In this document: piece by piece, positions 46,494 through 58,115 of the stretch
Layout of the letters: the number at the start of each line of letters is the position of its first letter
Numbering within the stretch: position 1 is the first letter of the stretch
Assembly (NCBI GenBank): GCA_013076295.1
Contig: RQOL01000824.1
Location: 1,426,001 to 1,490,000 of the forward strand
Direction of reading: 5' to 3'
Length of the DNA stretch: 64,000 nucleotides
Source: Sanderia malayensis
Taxonomy: Eukaryota > Cnidaria > Scyphozoa > Semaeostomeae > Pelagiidae
The notes under the pieces: generated by a model
Databases searched by the model: none
Told to the model about the DNA's origin: nothing
The model's input: the letters and a program-made list of their open reading frames with translations, nothing else
Program-made: the position numbers and the translations under genes

Positions 46494-49400
46494 GGTTGAC
46501 GATACCCAATTTCCTTTTTCCTCCGATGCGAGAGAATCTAAATACGTGGTGACACTTCTTGGATACCCTGGAAAACAAATCGAAGTGATCAGTTTTTGCC
46601 TTCAGTATCTTTTGCGTTGGGTATTATATTTTATTATATTACTTGAATTTCTGTCATCATAACAATTCAAGGTTGACATTAATGAACTTCTGAGCTCCAT
46701 TCTTCATGAACCACTCCCAATTGATTGCAAAACGCAGGGTTCGCTCTAACATTCCTCAAAAGACGAGACCTTCTTCGCGATTTGATAAATTGGATTTCGA
46801 AACCAAGTTTTATTGACTCATCGGACAACTAACTTTGGGAATATTTATGCTAAAAAGTGACAATTGTCTCAACATGATCAGAAGTTTCTAATTAGCAGGA
46901 TTAGACTCCCTACAAGTGATATTTTCACAACTTTCGACAACTTGACTTTGTGCAAGTGAATGACTGATACACGAAGCACATGATTCGGTGAATCGTCTAA
47001 ACCAAAACCATCAGCGCTCGAAATATTTGTGCTTTGAGATCCGAAGAGAAAAATCCAGACAAGATTGGCACATCTGGCTTACTATAACAGGGAATATCAT
47101 AGCGAGAGGTTGCGAAGCACTTGTTGCAGAAACTGCGATGCTCTTACGAGTCTAAAGAATGACTTTCTGCTTTGCTTATCATTGAAATACTTTCACTAAT
47201 CGAGTCTACATTTATTTTGACGCTAATCAAATTTGTCCTAGCTACAATGAAATGTTTTATTACACGGATGACCACATTGCCGCAAAACATTAGTAAAACA
47301 AATGATTTTTTACTTGATGTAATTATTTTAATATTTGATTTCCCTTGTCTGAGTTGATTAAGAAGCGAATCAAGATTGCAATTGAAAACGAAACATAATT
47401 ATTGACGCAAGCAGTCGTGATGAAAACGATGCAGTAAAACCTCAAAACAGGCCCCTGGGGGCTCATTTATTCATTTGCTTCTTTGAAGGGGTTTATTCAA
47501 GAGGTGTACAGCTTGTTTCGTAATGCTTGCTTCAGACGTCGAATCAGGATTTTCCGGAATGGGGTGGAAATAAACGCCGTTCTGTGGCCGCACCAGACCA
47601 TCCTGAATTCGGCTGGTCCGTGTTTTACTGCGAATGAGCTATATTGCTCCTCCGCGAAGGTTTTACTAGGCTCAGTGAGTTTTTCTGGCATGGCCAGGTC
47701 CGACTTGGCAATTTAGCAGGCGTGCCAGAAAATTTCCAGGACAGCGCGGCGCTTGCACAAAGTCTGAAACAGGCCTAAACAATTTTGAGCAAACGTTTTT
47801 GGAATATCAATATCGCGAAAACATGAAATGATCTAGCAAACAATCCTTATCATTGAAAAAATTGTGGTTTTGGAAATATATTTAATGATTTGTGAGAAGT
47901 TTGCGGCTATTTATATTGGTCACGTCGCGAGAAAGAGGAGTTTCTTTGTAATAAACCGAACCCCAAAATTCAATTCTTACAACGAATTATATTCGTTTAA
48001 AAATAACAGTAGATAAATATTTTTATAATTACAGAAATCAGAGAAAATCGCAAGTGAACCACCAAGCAATTATTAAGCAATCAATAGTGACCACGATATC
48101 AAGATCACGAGTTATCATGATAGCCGTGTAACAGAAAAAGTGACAGAGTTAAATCTTTAATGACCAAAGCTAAACAGTCTCTTTTTACGCGACCATTTAA
48201 ACTTGACAAGCTCTATTAAGCCCTCTAATAGGGCTTAATAGAAAGTTCAAAGTCCTATCTGAAAGCTCAAAAATTAACTTAATGCGTAGCACAAGAAATA
48301 TAAATACAAATACACATTTTATAGTTCGGTAATACTTTATAGTAGGTTCAGCTTACCTTTTGAGTTATGTAGAGCAATTTCAAGGTATTGAGAACGTCTC
48401 AGACCAATCTGGCATCGGAAACCGTGGCTCTAAAACTAAAACAAGCAAAAAGATTATAGTCCTGCTTCGGCAAACTTATTCCACAAATACAGTCGATATT
48501 TGGAAAACGCCTTTATAAATAAACATGTCACGGCAATTAGCAGAAACTATAAGTACAATATTATTTGTTTTGTAAAGTACAATGCTGTTAAGCAATGGAA
48601 AACAAGCTTTATTCAGATATCTAGGAGTGGCACTTTTAACGACAAAAATTTTATAAGTCCACTATTCAATGGCAATTATGGAACAGCTTGCTCGCGCTTT
48701 AACCAGCTCATAATATGACATTATTTATTCGCTCTTTATAAGAAACTTGCATCAGTACTAACACTTTCTTTATTTGATATGATAATTAAACAAGCTTCTT
48801 AATTGGGTTCTTATTTTCTATTACTTTATTGTTTCAAACTTGAGAATTTTGGATATAAACCTAAATCTTGACAAAAACCAAGTGTGTTCCCTAAAGAATT
48901 GTTATTCAGGATTCCAATTTGTAAACAAAATATTAATTCAAATCACTTGTTTTATAAAATGGCGTCTAATAACTACATACACACCCAATTCCACCCAAAT
49001 AAAATTTAAATCTTTCCATTTAAGATATTCATCGGCAGCATATGAATACCGTATTCCGAGACTTCCTGTAGCAAGTAGGCGCAAAGTCGAAAAATGTGGA
49101 CAGAACAAAACCCGATTTCAGGCGGTTGAATTTCAAAAACTGCGGAAATTCCTCAAAATTTTAATTAGCCTGAATTTCACATTTTTTAGACTGAAACAGT
49201 GGTGGAATAGGAAATTTGCGGTGTATATGTCTCTCGCGTTGTACATCCATGAAGTATCTAGCTGAATAAAATGCTAACCAAAATCAAAGACATTTGAATG
49301 AAAATTATTTAAATGATAAAATAAGTTGACCTGACCACATAATGTTCGAAATCAAATGAAAATGTTACCTTGCAAATGTTACCTTCAAAGTGTTACAGAA

Positions 49401-49746
49401 GAATAGTAAATCAACCGTTCTATATTTTAAAATATATAAATCTTAATTCTGACGTCCGTTTATTTCTTAATTCTAATGAACTTCAATGAATTAATAAATA
49501 GAAAAACGCACGTCAAATAAAATAGAATTTCCTTTGCAACTGACACATTTCCACTGACAGATATTTTGTTACAGTATAAGTGTTTCTTCCAGGGTTATTC
49601 AAACAATTTAAAAAGGGTTTAAAAAGCCATCAGCCGATATTTCTTGACCGTTTAATAATGGTTAGGAATTCACATTTGATGATAAAAATGCGAATAGTTT
49701 AAACTTACCTTTTAACTCGTATATTTCTCCTTGTTTCAGCAGTTAA
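46494..49746 (-). CDS. Three candidate coding exons of an unassigned minus-strand gene
   Basis: Exons 49709-49746, 48357-48427 and 46494-46567 have good GT-AG borders and join in one open frame: LTAETRRNIRVK, SHGFRCQIGLRRSQYLEIA, LHNSKG, YPRSVTTYLDSLASEEKGN, WVSST. No start or stop exon was found and no family is recognised. The last exon ends in phase 0, so it does not join directly to the CH-gene exon 41563-41898, which needs phase 2. It could still be the 5' part of that gene through an unseen exon, or a separate gene. Confidence 0.35.
46568..48356. other. Intron-like region with a GC-richer patch
   Basis: Bases 47480-47735 are clearly richer in G and C than their surroundings and carry a hairpin (TTTTCTGGCA/TGCCAGAAAA, 47681-47732). 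Both strands are open for over 60 codons there, but neither translation is recognisable. Possibly an old element fragment. Confidence 0.35.
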
Positions 49747-50637
49747 CTTGAAATAGCTTTGAATATTGTTATGTCACCGCTGTTGGCAAAAGATATCGAA
49801 ATGATATGGAATTCTTGAGATATATGTTTGGGAAGAAATAATAGTTGATTTGCTTGCTTGTTCAATAATTTTGAAATACAAGGCAGATTGTTATTGAAAG
49901 TTGGTTGATGGTGAAAGGAAATTTGATTGATTCCATACGAAACCACAAAACCAAATTCGTAAATTCGTAGGATATCAACAAATTCTAGTTACGTAGAGTT
50001 GCTTGAGAAAGATTGAGAAACAACATAACATCAGTGATAGTAAGTTATTAAAAACAAATGGTAAAAAAATTGGGGAGGAGTCAGAACGGGTTTAGTACAG
50101 CATAGGGAATAGAATAAACGAAGTTGGGATGAAATGGTTTTGAGAAGGACAAAGGTGGCTCAACACGTAAACAAAAAGATAAAAAAAAGATTGAGGTCTC
50201 AAGAGCAATAGAAAGTTGATCAGTAACTTCAAAGGAAAGTATACATACAAAAAGATGGATAATAAAAGAATAGGGCGAGGAAATAAAACGAGGGGGTTAA
50301 AACTGGGCAGGGAAACTTGTAAATACATGTTATTTTTATAAAAAAACCACTTTACAAGAAACTTACTAAGTAGTAGAACTTGGGCTAAATTACAATAGAT
50401 TCCTTTGTTCTGTTGTTTTCCTTAACAATTGAAAACAATAGAAAATTTAAGAAACTCTTAATAGTAGGGTTTGAGTTGAGCCAGGTTTCTTATAAAATAA
50501 AAAACGTGTAAATCATAACAATTAACAACTGAGAGAAAATGGGCGGGAATATTGTTAACCAGACTTATAAATATTATGACAAACACTCTGATAATAATAT
50601 AAATAAACCTTAGATAGTATTCATACCTTTTTGTTAT
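49747..50637. other. Gap between orphan exons and MKRN2OS-like gene
   Basis: AT-rich, no convincing exon. An 18-base microexon-like segment at 50367-50384 (PKFYYL, minus) has splice-like borders but cannot be supported. Confidence 0.35.
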
Positions 50638-52327
50638 TCAACGATGAATGTAGAAACTATTGGATGTGATAATTCTGTAAATGGAAATATAATCGGCTCC
50701 TCGGGCTGTAACTGGCATAACATATCGACGTGTAAATTCTTCCGTTGATAATTTGAGCTCGAAGTGTTTGGTGAGAAAGGCGAGGACAAATGAAAAGCAG
50801 TTGTGGTTTGCATCATTATAGCTTAAAACAAGAGAGCAAGTATAATGTAACAAGTTGAAATGTAGACAATGACCTTAATCAAACTTTAGTTTCTCATTTG
50901 ATTTCAAAATGAGCATCGAAGTACGTGATACAATAAGATCACAGACGAAATACAATCATTATTTTGCTCAAATTTAAGATTTTTATCAATGGCAAAATAT
51001 TCTCAATTTTTCGTATAATTTGGAACAAAACGTTTTTAGTTTCAAGTGCGCAGTTTCTGAAAGAATTATGGACGCATTGTAATGACCAAATTAATCAGAA
51101 CAACCTTTTTTTACAAAAAATAATGTTAATAAGAATACTGACGCCCAAAATTGCCAAAAACAGTGGAAATTTAAGAATAACAACTTGGGGCTCTGGAAAA
51201 ATTTTGTCATTGCTTATAAAAAAGCACGAAAATGCATTTGACAAGGAAACAACAAATTGAATAATAGATGTATATATATTTTGGAAATAATATACAATTT
51301 TTTTAATGAAAAACTCGACTATAGACAAGGTGTCGAAGCTGTTTCCAGGCTTCGGAAATTTAAAAAAAATTACTCACCTTTCTGCTTGCCACAGGGGGCT
51401 CTTTAAATGTTCCACCAATTTCTCATTCCACTCCACAGGTGAACCAAAATTATTTAAAAAATCATGGACTCTAATTTTCAAACAATCATTCCAACCATTT
51501 ATTTCAACTGATACACCCTTTTCGTCAAAACTAAACACATGACCTGCAACATAAACGCTTTTCCTATTTACACGCCCACGGCGACAAATCAAACCTCGAA
51601 TAGGGGTCACGGTGGTTCTGAAGCAAAACGCAGCTAACATTATCATGTAAACGCCACCGGCGGAAAATTAAATTGTAAATAAGAGGACCGGGGCTGTGTA
51701 CTAAGAGTTTGTAGTATGATAAGAATGTTGCAGTGATTACCTCGAGAATTAGTTATGCCAATGTGCAAATTATCGCCAGCCACATAGTCACTGTAAAAAT
51801 TACACAAAATTAGAAATTAAACTAAGAAAGCTACATTACTCATTCTATAAACTGTTCTTTTAATAGCAGACCATTACCTAGCTATCTGACAAATTTACAG
51901 GAATAAAAATCCCTTTAAAACTTTTACGTAGCTGGTGGTGTGGTGTGGTGGGGGCGTGGCACAAAAGGGAAGCGTGTTTTATTTAGGCCGCTTCAACTCA
52001 CCTTTCCATCCCATGGAATTTTAATGATAAATAATGGGCAATAATTTACAAATAATGTTGTTATCGTCGTAGTAATACTTACTGAAGGAACGTTCCTTTT
52101 GTTGGCCTGATAACCAGGCCGCAGTTTTGCATTACAGCGTGACTTTCATCTTTGCTGCATGAAAATGGCGAGGGAAGGCAAAATGGAGGAACGAAAAAGG
52201 CTGTTCTTTTCAAGCTTTGCTTGCAAATTGGACAGCAGTCAGGAATACTGAAGCATGAGATATGTAGCTCGTCTTCCCTATGTTTAAAGCATCTTATTGC
52301 AGTGCTGTATGATAATGGTGCAGCCAT
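50638..52327 (-). CDS. MKRN2OS: MKRN2 opposite strand protein-like (MKRN2OS), 4 exons
   Basis: Exons 52083-52327, 51741-51790, 51378-51543 and 50638-50821 join in phase to 214 residues, about the length of the vertebrate protein. Visible family blocks: two Cys pairs near the N terminus (IRCFKH; DCCPICKQSL), PSPFSCSKDESHAV, GLVIRPTKGTFL, NLHIGITNSRGHVFSFDEKG, GWNDCLKI, SYNDANHNCFSFVLAFL, LSTEEFTRRYVMPVTARGA and an end SNSFYIHR. The family function is not established. In vertebrates the gene overlaps makorin-2 on the opposite strand; no makorin exon is visible on the plus strand here. I take ATG 52327 (MAAPLSYS) over 52471 because family similarity begins after it. Assignment is from memory of the family pattern. 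Confidence 0.75.
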
Positions 52328-52863
52328 TTGATTTGAAGAAAAAAATTCCCAGTGAGATGGCTGACATTTATACAGTCTTTCTTCAAGCTTCCCGGCATGG
52401 CAGAAAACACAGCAGTGTGGGAAGGCATAGATAAAGGTGGTTAGAAGTATTGTGTAAATGCAGTGGCGCAAGTAAAGACAATTAAATGAGCGAAATTAAT
52501 CTTTATAAATTTACGCTTTATCTTTACATTAAATATTGATAATATTAGTAATATTCAAAACTGTCACCGTAAAGTGTAAAGAAATATATGAATTTCATGT
52601 TGTCCATAATTAGAACAGGCTTCATATTCCTAAATGGATTAACTTCCATCTTCCTTCAATGGTGTTTTGTTGAAAGTCTTTTACTTCTTTGATGTAGTTG
52701 AAGCAATTTATTCTTTGTTGCAAACAGTATTTAATCTTCTGAGGTAGTTGAAATGTGTTTCAAGCATTCTCGTAGCACTGGCATCTTCAGCTGTGAGTGG
52801 AACGAGGGTTTTTGTTTCCAAAACAAATGCAACACTCGTAAAATTGAGTTATCAATTTCGAAA

Positions 52864-53848
52864 CTAACGAGTACGTGATCTGAGGAAGCTGATTATGACA
52901 AAGAACTCCACAAGCATGGGAAAAGCACTAAAATGTAAAAGAAATTGTAATGAGAATAAGATACAACTGATATGTGAAATAAATAATAATCAAAATATTG
53001 ACATAATGATGTAGCTATGAGTGTTTTGGTTGTTACCAGCAGAATCCAAAAATATACCAGAATGAATCACAGTCCATTGAATTCAGGATAAAAAGAGACA
53101 AAGATATAGCAGCAGAAACATGGCAAATGGTCGCTGTTGTAATGTTGAAAAGTTAAGGAAGGTCAACGTATTTAAAAACAAATAACAAATTTAAAAAATT
53201 GTGTATAATAGTTGAGGGTTGATGATTGAAAATCAATCTCACGGCTAAATAACTGTAGCTATATTTGTATACTTTAACTTTAAACTTTAACGCCTATACT
53301 GAACATCACATAAAGCTGAACATTTTGCTCAAATGTATGCTAAATTGGGATGTTGTGTATAAATTTGAAAATTATTTAAAAGGAAAAGGATACATAACAT
53401 ACTAACTCCAGCCTTGAACATTGAAACTCCAAATAGAAAACTCAGTAGTTCAATGCCGAGAAGAAATAAGGTAACACTCAAGCCAACAGTCAACCTTTTA
53501 GAGAATAAATCATTTTTTATGATTATCATTCGTTTTGCAAAAGACAATAAGAAACCTTTGGATTCGGAAAAAAAGTAATGCTTACTCTGTATCCTTGTCC
53601 GAATATTGTGTTGTTGTATATCGCAAAGGAAGACAAGTTAAAATATTTGCCTCCTGGAATTCAAATGAAGTAAACAATAAGACAAACAAGAGAGCTTCGG
53701 TTTAGCTTTAGGCCTAAAATGTGCTCAAATAAACAAGACTGGAATGATTAAAATGGCTTACCTTTGACCAAAATATAGTAATAGTTATAACGATATGAGC
53801 TACAATTGCGAGAAACCGGGCAGGAAGGATATGTCCAGCATTATGCAT
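52864..53848 (-). CDS. TMEM107: Transmembrane protein 107 (ciliary transition zone), complete, 5 small exons
   Basis: TMEM107 sits in the transition zone of primary cilia, helps recruit MKS-complex proteins and affects ciliary membrane composition (family knowledge). Exons 53762-53848, 53586-53653, 53403-53494, 53037-53133 and 52864-52927 join in phase to 135 residues (vertebrates about 140). Landmarks: ILPARFLAIVAHIVITITIF, WSKEANILTCLPLRY, SVTLFLLGIELLSFLFGVSM, ICHVSAAISLSLFILNSMDC, DSFWYIFGFCAFPMLVEFF and a short basic tail RSRTR. Four membrane helices are evident. The donor of exon 3 is GTATGT at 53397-53402, needed to keep phase. The gene is compact, under 1 kb. Confidence 0.88.
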
Positions 53849-54397
53849 TTCTGCAAATTGTATATTATTATATGTAAACAGAAGCTCAATAAAATATCCT
53901 GTGCGTCCACTAGTTCACCATACAAAAGCCAGACGAGTATTCGTCTGTGCAAAAAATTTGTTGTTGAAGAGTTTGTATTTTAGCGGGAAAATGCGAGTCA
54001 GTAAAATTATCTGAAACAAATTTAAAACAGTTTTCAAACACTTGATATTTATTCTTCAACAAGGGCATTTTCTGAGAAAATTTGGAGCTTCACAACTTGA
54101 CCGGGTTTGTTGTTTTGAAGGTGTAAATTTTTGGTTCGAAAATGGGATTCTAATGCAATGGGGATAAAGAGCTCTTATCTCAAATACATTGTACGTAAAA
54201 TTGTTTGATTTTTCATTATATTCACTGCTTATTATTCTAGTGTTGGTTCTTGGTATGGTTTTTCATTAGATGATCATGTGAACTGCGCAAATATTATTTG
54301 GAACTGGGCATTTTGTGTAGAAAAACCCCGTCTTCAATAAAACTTACACAAATTTTTTATTCGAAATGCTTATTAATAAAACAAAAATTGAATTCAG

Positions 54398-56174
54398 TCA
54401 GTTTCTCAATGAAAATTGCCGATCGCGTGGCGAATAATTCTCATCATTTTCAGTATCAACATTATTGTTAACATTATTAATAAGCTCCATGCTTTTGCTT
54501 CGCTCCAGTGCCTCGTTCACAGTCAGCAGCCTCTTTTTCACCATGCCAAGCATGATTGCCCGCCTGTCGACTTCTGTTAGCTCTGAGAACCTTGAATCCT
54601 CGTGGACCTTCTCAATCGAAACTGCCTCTTTGAGAATTTGAGCGTGTAGTCTTTTAAAACAATATGTTTCTGCAAGGCCTAGAAGCGTGTAAACATCGTA
54701 GGAGTAAGTCTTGTCTGCGTGGTTTTTGAATATGAGCCAGTCCTCGCAAATCCTCAGCAATTCGTGTGCTTTGAATGTTTTAGCGAGCGACAGTATGCGA
54801 TCCAGAGTATCTCCTACAAAACGAAGTAAACCAACACCCATAAAATAAGCATATATATATATAACTTATAAATGAAACTAAAATAAAACTTGAAGCACTA
54901 TTTATTTTACATTGAGCTTGCACAAATGTCGGATACCGACAGTTTTTGTCTTTGCAATCAAGTGGACTACACGTTTTTTATTCTGTAAGAGCCTTACCTC
55001 GAGCCCTGGTACTAAACGTCCCTTAAATTTTCTGTTGTTTCTATTGTTAAAGAAAACAACAGAACAAAAGAATCCATTGTAGTTTACCAGAAATCCTAGT
55101 TCTATGTTCCTTATAAACTGTATAACGCTGCTAGATTGCATTCGCAAAAGATCTTAATTCATCCCGTGTCGTGTCTTTTATCATCTGGTTTTTACCTTAT
55201 AAACTGGTTCCTTATATAAAAGAAGCGTGTAGATGCCAAATTAAATGAAGGACAAATGATATTCTCCCAGCCTTGACTGATGCGCTTATTTGTTATTTGT
55301 TACCATTTTATTAGAATTGTGATTGGTTACTTTGTAAAGTTATAAATTTATTACATGACCTTGTGCAAATCAGTGTTGCACTTACAGGCTATACCATGCT
55401 TAAGAATTGAAAACGAAAACATGATATGAAGAAATAAATGTAATTGTCATTGCTAACATTACCTCTCAGCTCCCTATTTGGATAATAGAAACAGATCAAT
55501 AGTTCGCGGACGTCCTCAACGTCATAACCGGACAATTGAATCATTGGCATGGCTTGGTCCTGAACGCCTGCTTTGCACGCGCGGTAAATTACATCGTGAA
55601 ACACGAGTGAATGCAACGAGAGAACGCTTTTATGCACGGGAAAGACGGATGTGTCCACACAAAGATACAAATCGGAATTCTTGGTGTTCCACAAACAGCT
55701 ACGAATATTGTACAGCTCCCATTTGAATTCCTTGGTAACGAACTGCATCGTATCCTGGAGCATCCTTGAAAGTCTCAGCGCGTTCGTGTCGAGGTATTGT
55801 TTTGTTACTGTGTTATCCGTCACACCTGAAGTCGTACAGGACAATGAGAGCTGCGACAAATGTCGGCTTACAGTTTGCGGGACGCCTTCATCTCCACACA
55901 CAATACCATTCGTATTTTCATGCGAATAATGTCTGGAAAACATCGGGGTAGAATTCGATTCGTCGTGAAATTTCACTGCTTCTGATGACTCCGGTATGGA
56001 TTCTGCTCTGCCGCGCGGTAATAAATTATCACCGCGCGGTTCTGTGACTACGCCGCGCGGTACCACGTTCATCGTACTGCTCCTTTGTCTGTTTTGTTTA
56101 GCAGCGGCGATTTTCTCTTCGCTTTCTTCTCTTGATATCGCATCGGCTACAGTGTCCAGAATAAGCTGTAGCAT
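54398..56174 (-). CDS. BTB/POZ domain protein with PRG-repeat N terminus, 2 exons
   Basis: Exons 55463-56174 and 54398-54813 join in phase 1 to 375 residues. The N terminus has repeated PRG (VVPRGVVTEPRGDNLLPRG) and Ser-rich segments. The BTB domain (residues about 165-240) reads NSDLYLCVDTSVFPVHKSVL, SLVFHDVIYRACKAG and MIQLSGYDVEDVRELLICFY, then PNRELRG at the intron. Exon 2 encodes a helical region (LAKTFKAHELLRICEDWLIF; YTLLGLAETYCFKRLHAQIL) resembling the 3-box/BACK region, and an Asn/Asp-rich tail. No Kelch or zinc-finger module. It shares domain order and intron position with the BTB gene at 34979-36469, so they are likely paralogues. Confidence 0.78.
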
Positions 56175-57221
56175 CTTGTATTGTTGTTATTATATCTTTG
56201 AAAATGAAATCGTATTGGACCAAAATGTGCTCACGGCGTGTTTTTGCTTTATCGCAGACTTGCAGGAGAATTCATCAATGTTTATCAACATTAACTTCAC
56301 CTCATAACTGCTGGAAAAGGTTACAAAATATTATTTCAGTAGAATCTTGTTACAACGGACGCTGAGGTGGAAAGGCAGTGACAATCTCAAGCTTAAAAAC
56401 ATTTTTCAGCATACAATATTAACTATAAGAAACTTGTGTACAAGAAAGTGGAACTAGGGTAGCCAAATATTGAAAGAATTTTAGTACTAGGCTCAAGTTG
56501 ATATTTCTTAACTTGTCATGTGAAATTAAGAAACTCTTAGTGCTAAGTCCTGATCGAAGTTTCTTGCAAAAAAGAACGTTCAATTCGTTAGTTGCTGAAT
56601 TAAACTTAAATCTTAACATGGAAGTAAGGTAATCAAAAGTTCACCTGTGTTTGAGACGTGTATCTTTTCTCCGCTTGAAGTCAGAACAAAAAGAATTTTC
56701 TGCACTGCAACTATAACAAAACTGACGAAGACTCAAGCCACAAATAAAAAATTTTCATAATTGATGAAGTTATCCTCAACAGCTTAGGTGCTATTTCATA
56801 TCGCTTCAAGTGTGATCTTGTGCAAGAAGAAACAGCTGCTGGTGAGACCCGAATACAATAGCCAGAAGTCAGACAGAACCACCAGTTCTTCTGTAACCGT
56901 AAAGGGCTTACTGCATTGAAAAATCAATCCACGAGAGACATTCGGAAAAACAATCATAAAATCATAATGGATTCGCTTTTTGACGTTTCGGGACACATAA
57001 ATGCCCATGTGACTATTTGTTACAAAGTCAAAAACAATCATTAATCAGAAGAAATAACAACTTAATTGCTTTTTTAATCAGTTCAGTTGACGCAGGTATG
57101 CAAATGAGAAGAAGACACAGGATAACTAGTTTTGTTGATTTTTGACATTTCCGACAGTTAATTGGTGGAATAAAAAAGCCAGCCTCGCACTGAAACTGAG
57201 GCATGGGAACATATGGGGATT

Positions 57222-57494
57222 TTAAACCAGTTGCACGAGTCGTAGGCATAGGCACATTGAGCCCGCAAACACATTTTTTGTTCTCTCATCTGTTCGTGAA
57301 GTGAACAAACGAACGGAATACAGTGATGCAATGCAGCGAGTCTGTCTGGACTTTACAGTGAACAACATGGCGTCTTTCTCTCGTTTCTGAGCAAAGCACA
57401 GGGACGCAAAGTAGTAAAGAGCCAATGTAGTAATCAACCCGAGAAAAATGATGAAATTATACCAAGGGAGCAGATGTCCAGTTGATCGTACCAT
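57222..57494 (-). CDS. Possible small membrane protein, 90 codons, unrecognised
   Basis: ATG at 57494 in context CTTCATGG, one hydrophobic segment (YNFIIFLGLITTLALYYFAS) near the N terminus, then a basic region. No homology recognised and no neighbouring exon identified. It may be a chance frame or an upstream exon of the BTB gene. Confidence 0.2.
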   Translation of the reverse strand: MVRSTGHLLPWYNFIIFLGLITTLALYYFASLCFAQKREKDAMLFTVKSRQTRCIASLYSVRLFTSRTDERTKNVFAGSMCLCLRLVQLV

Positions 57495-57532
57495 GAAGTC
57501 CTCGATGTAAGTCTGTAAGTCGAAGTCGATGT

Positions 57533-57559
57533 AACCCCTTTACAGCAAGTAAAGGGGTT
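57533..57559. repeat. Perfect 11-bp hairpin, 5-base loop
   Basis: AACCCCTTTAC and GTAAAGGGGTT enclose AGCAA. Stable on either strand. Confidence 0.8.
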
Positions 57560-58115
57560 CCAATTCCCATGCAAATGAAATCATTTATAAACTCAACAGA
57601 AAGACATTGTAAGGGGGGAGGTGGGGTGTACGGAAGAATAAAGCTGACTTCATAAATGTCAAAATTCAAAATTCTGTACCTTTAATAATATAATTAATTA
57701 TTATTATAAAGACTGTGAAATCTACGATGCAGATAAAACTTCACGAAGAAAATAATAATTATTATAGTATAGTTTAATTTTACTTTCCAACCCCAAGTGC
57801 GTGAATTTGACATAAAATCATGTCCTCAAATTTCCATTGCTGTCAGCCATTGAAGTACAGTTTTATGAAACTCAAACAAATATTCAACTTTATCATAGAC
57901 GGACTCTTCAAATAAATTTATCAAGCATTAAGAAAGCAATTTGGATTTCGGGGTGATGGTTCTAAGAAGCTATAAACGGTAGAAAATTCTCTGCAAGGGT
58001 TGTATTCGTTCGTTTTTAGTAGAAATTCTAATTCATAAGAAATGATTGGTTAATCAAAAAAAACATTGTCCACTGAGAGTCTTCATAACAATAATAGTAA
58101 TCATTATCATTGTCA

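Larger units (their letters stand above)
56175..58115. other. Gap between BTB and vigilin genes
   Basis: No recognised gene apart from the weak reading frame at 57222-57494. It contains a perfect 11-bp hairpin at 57533-57559. Confidence 0.4.
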
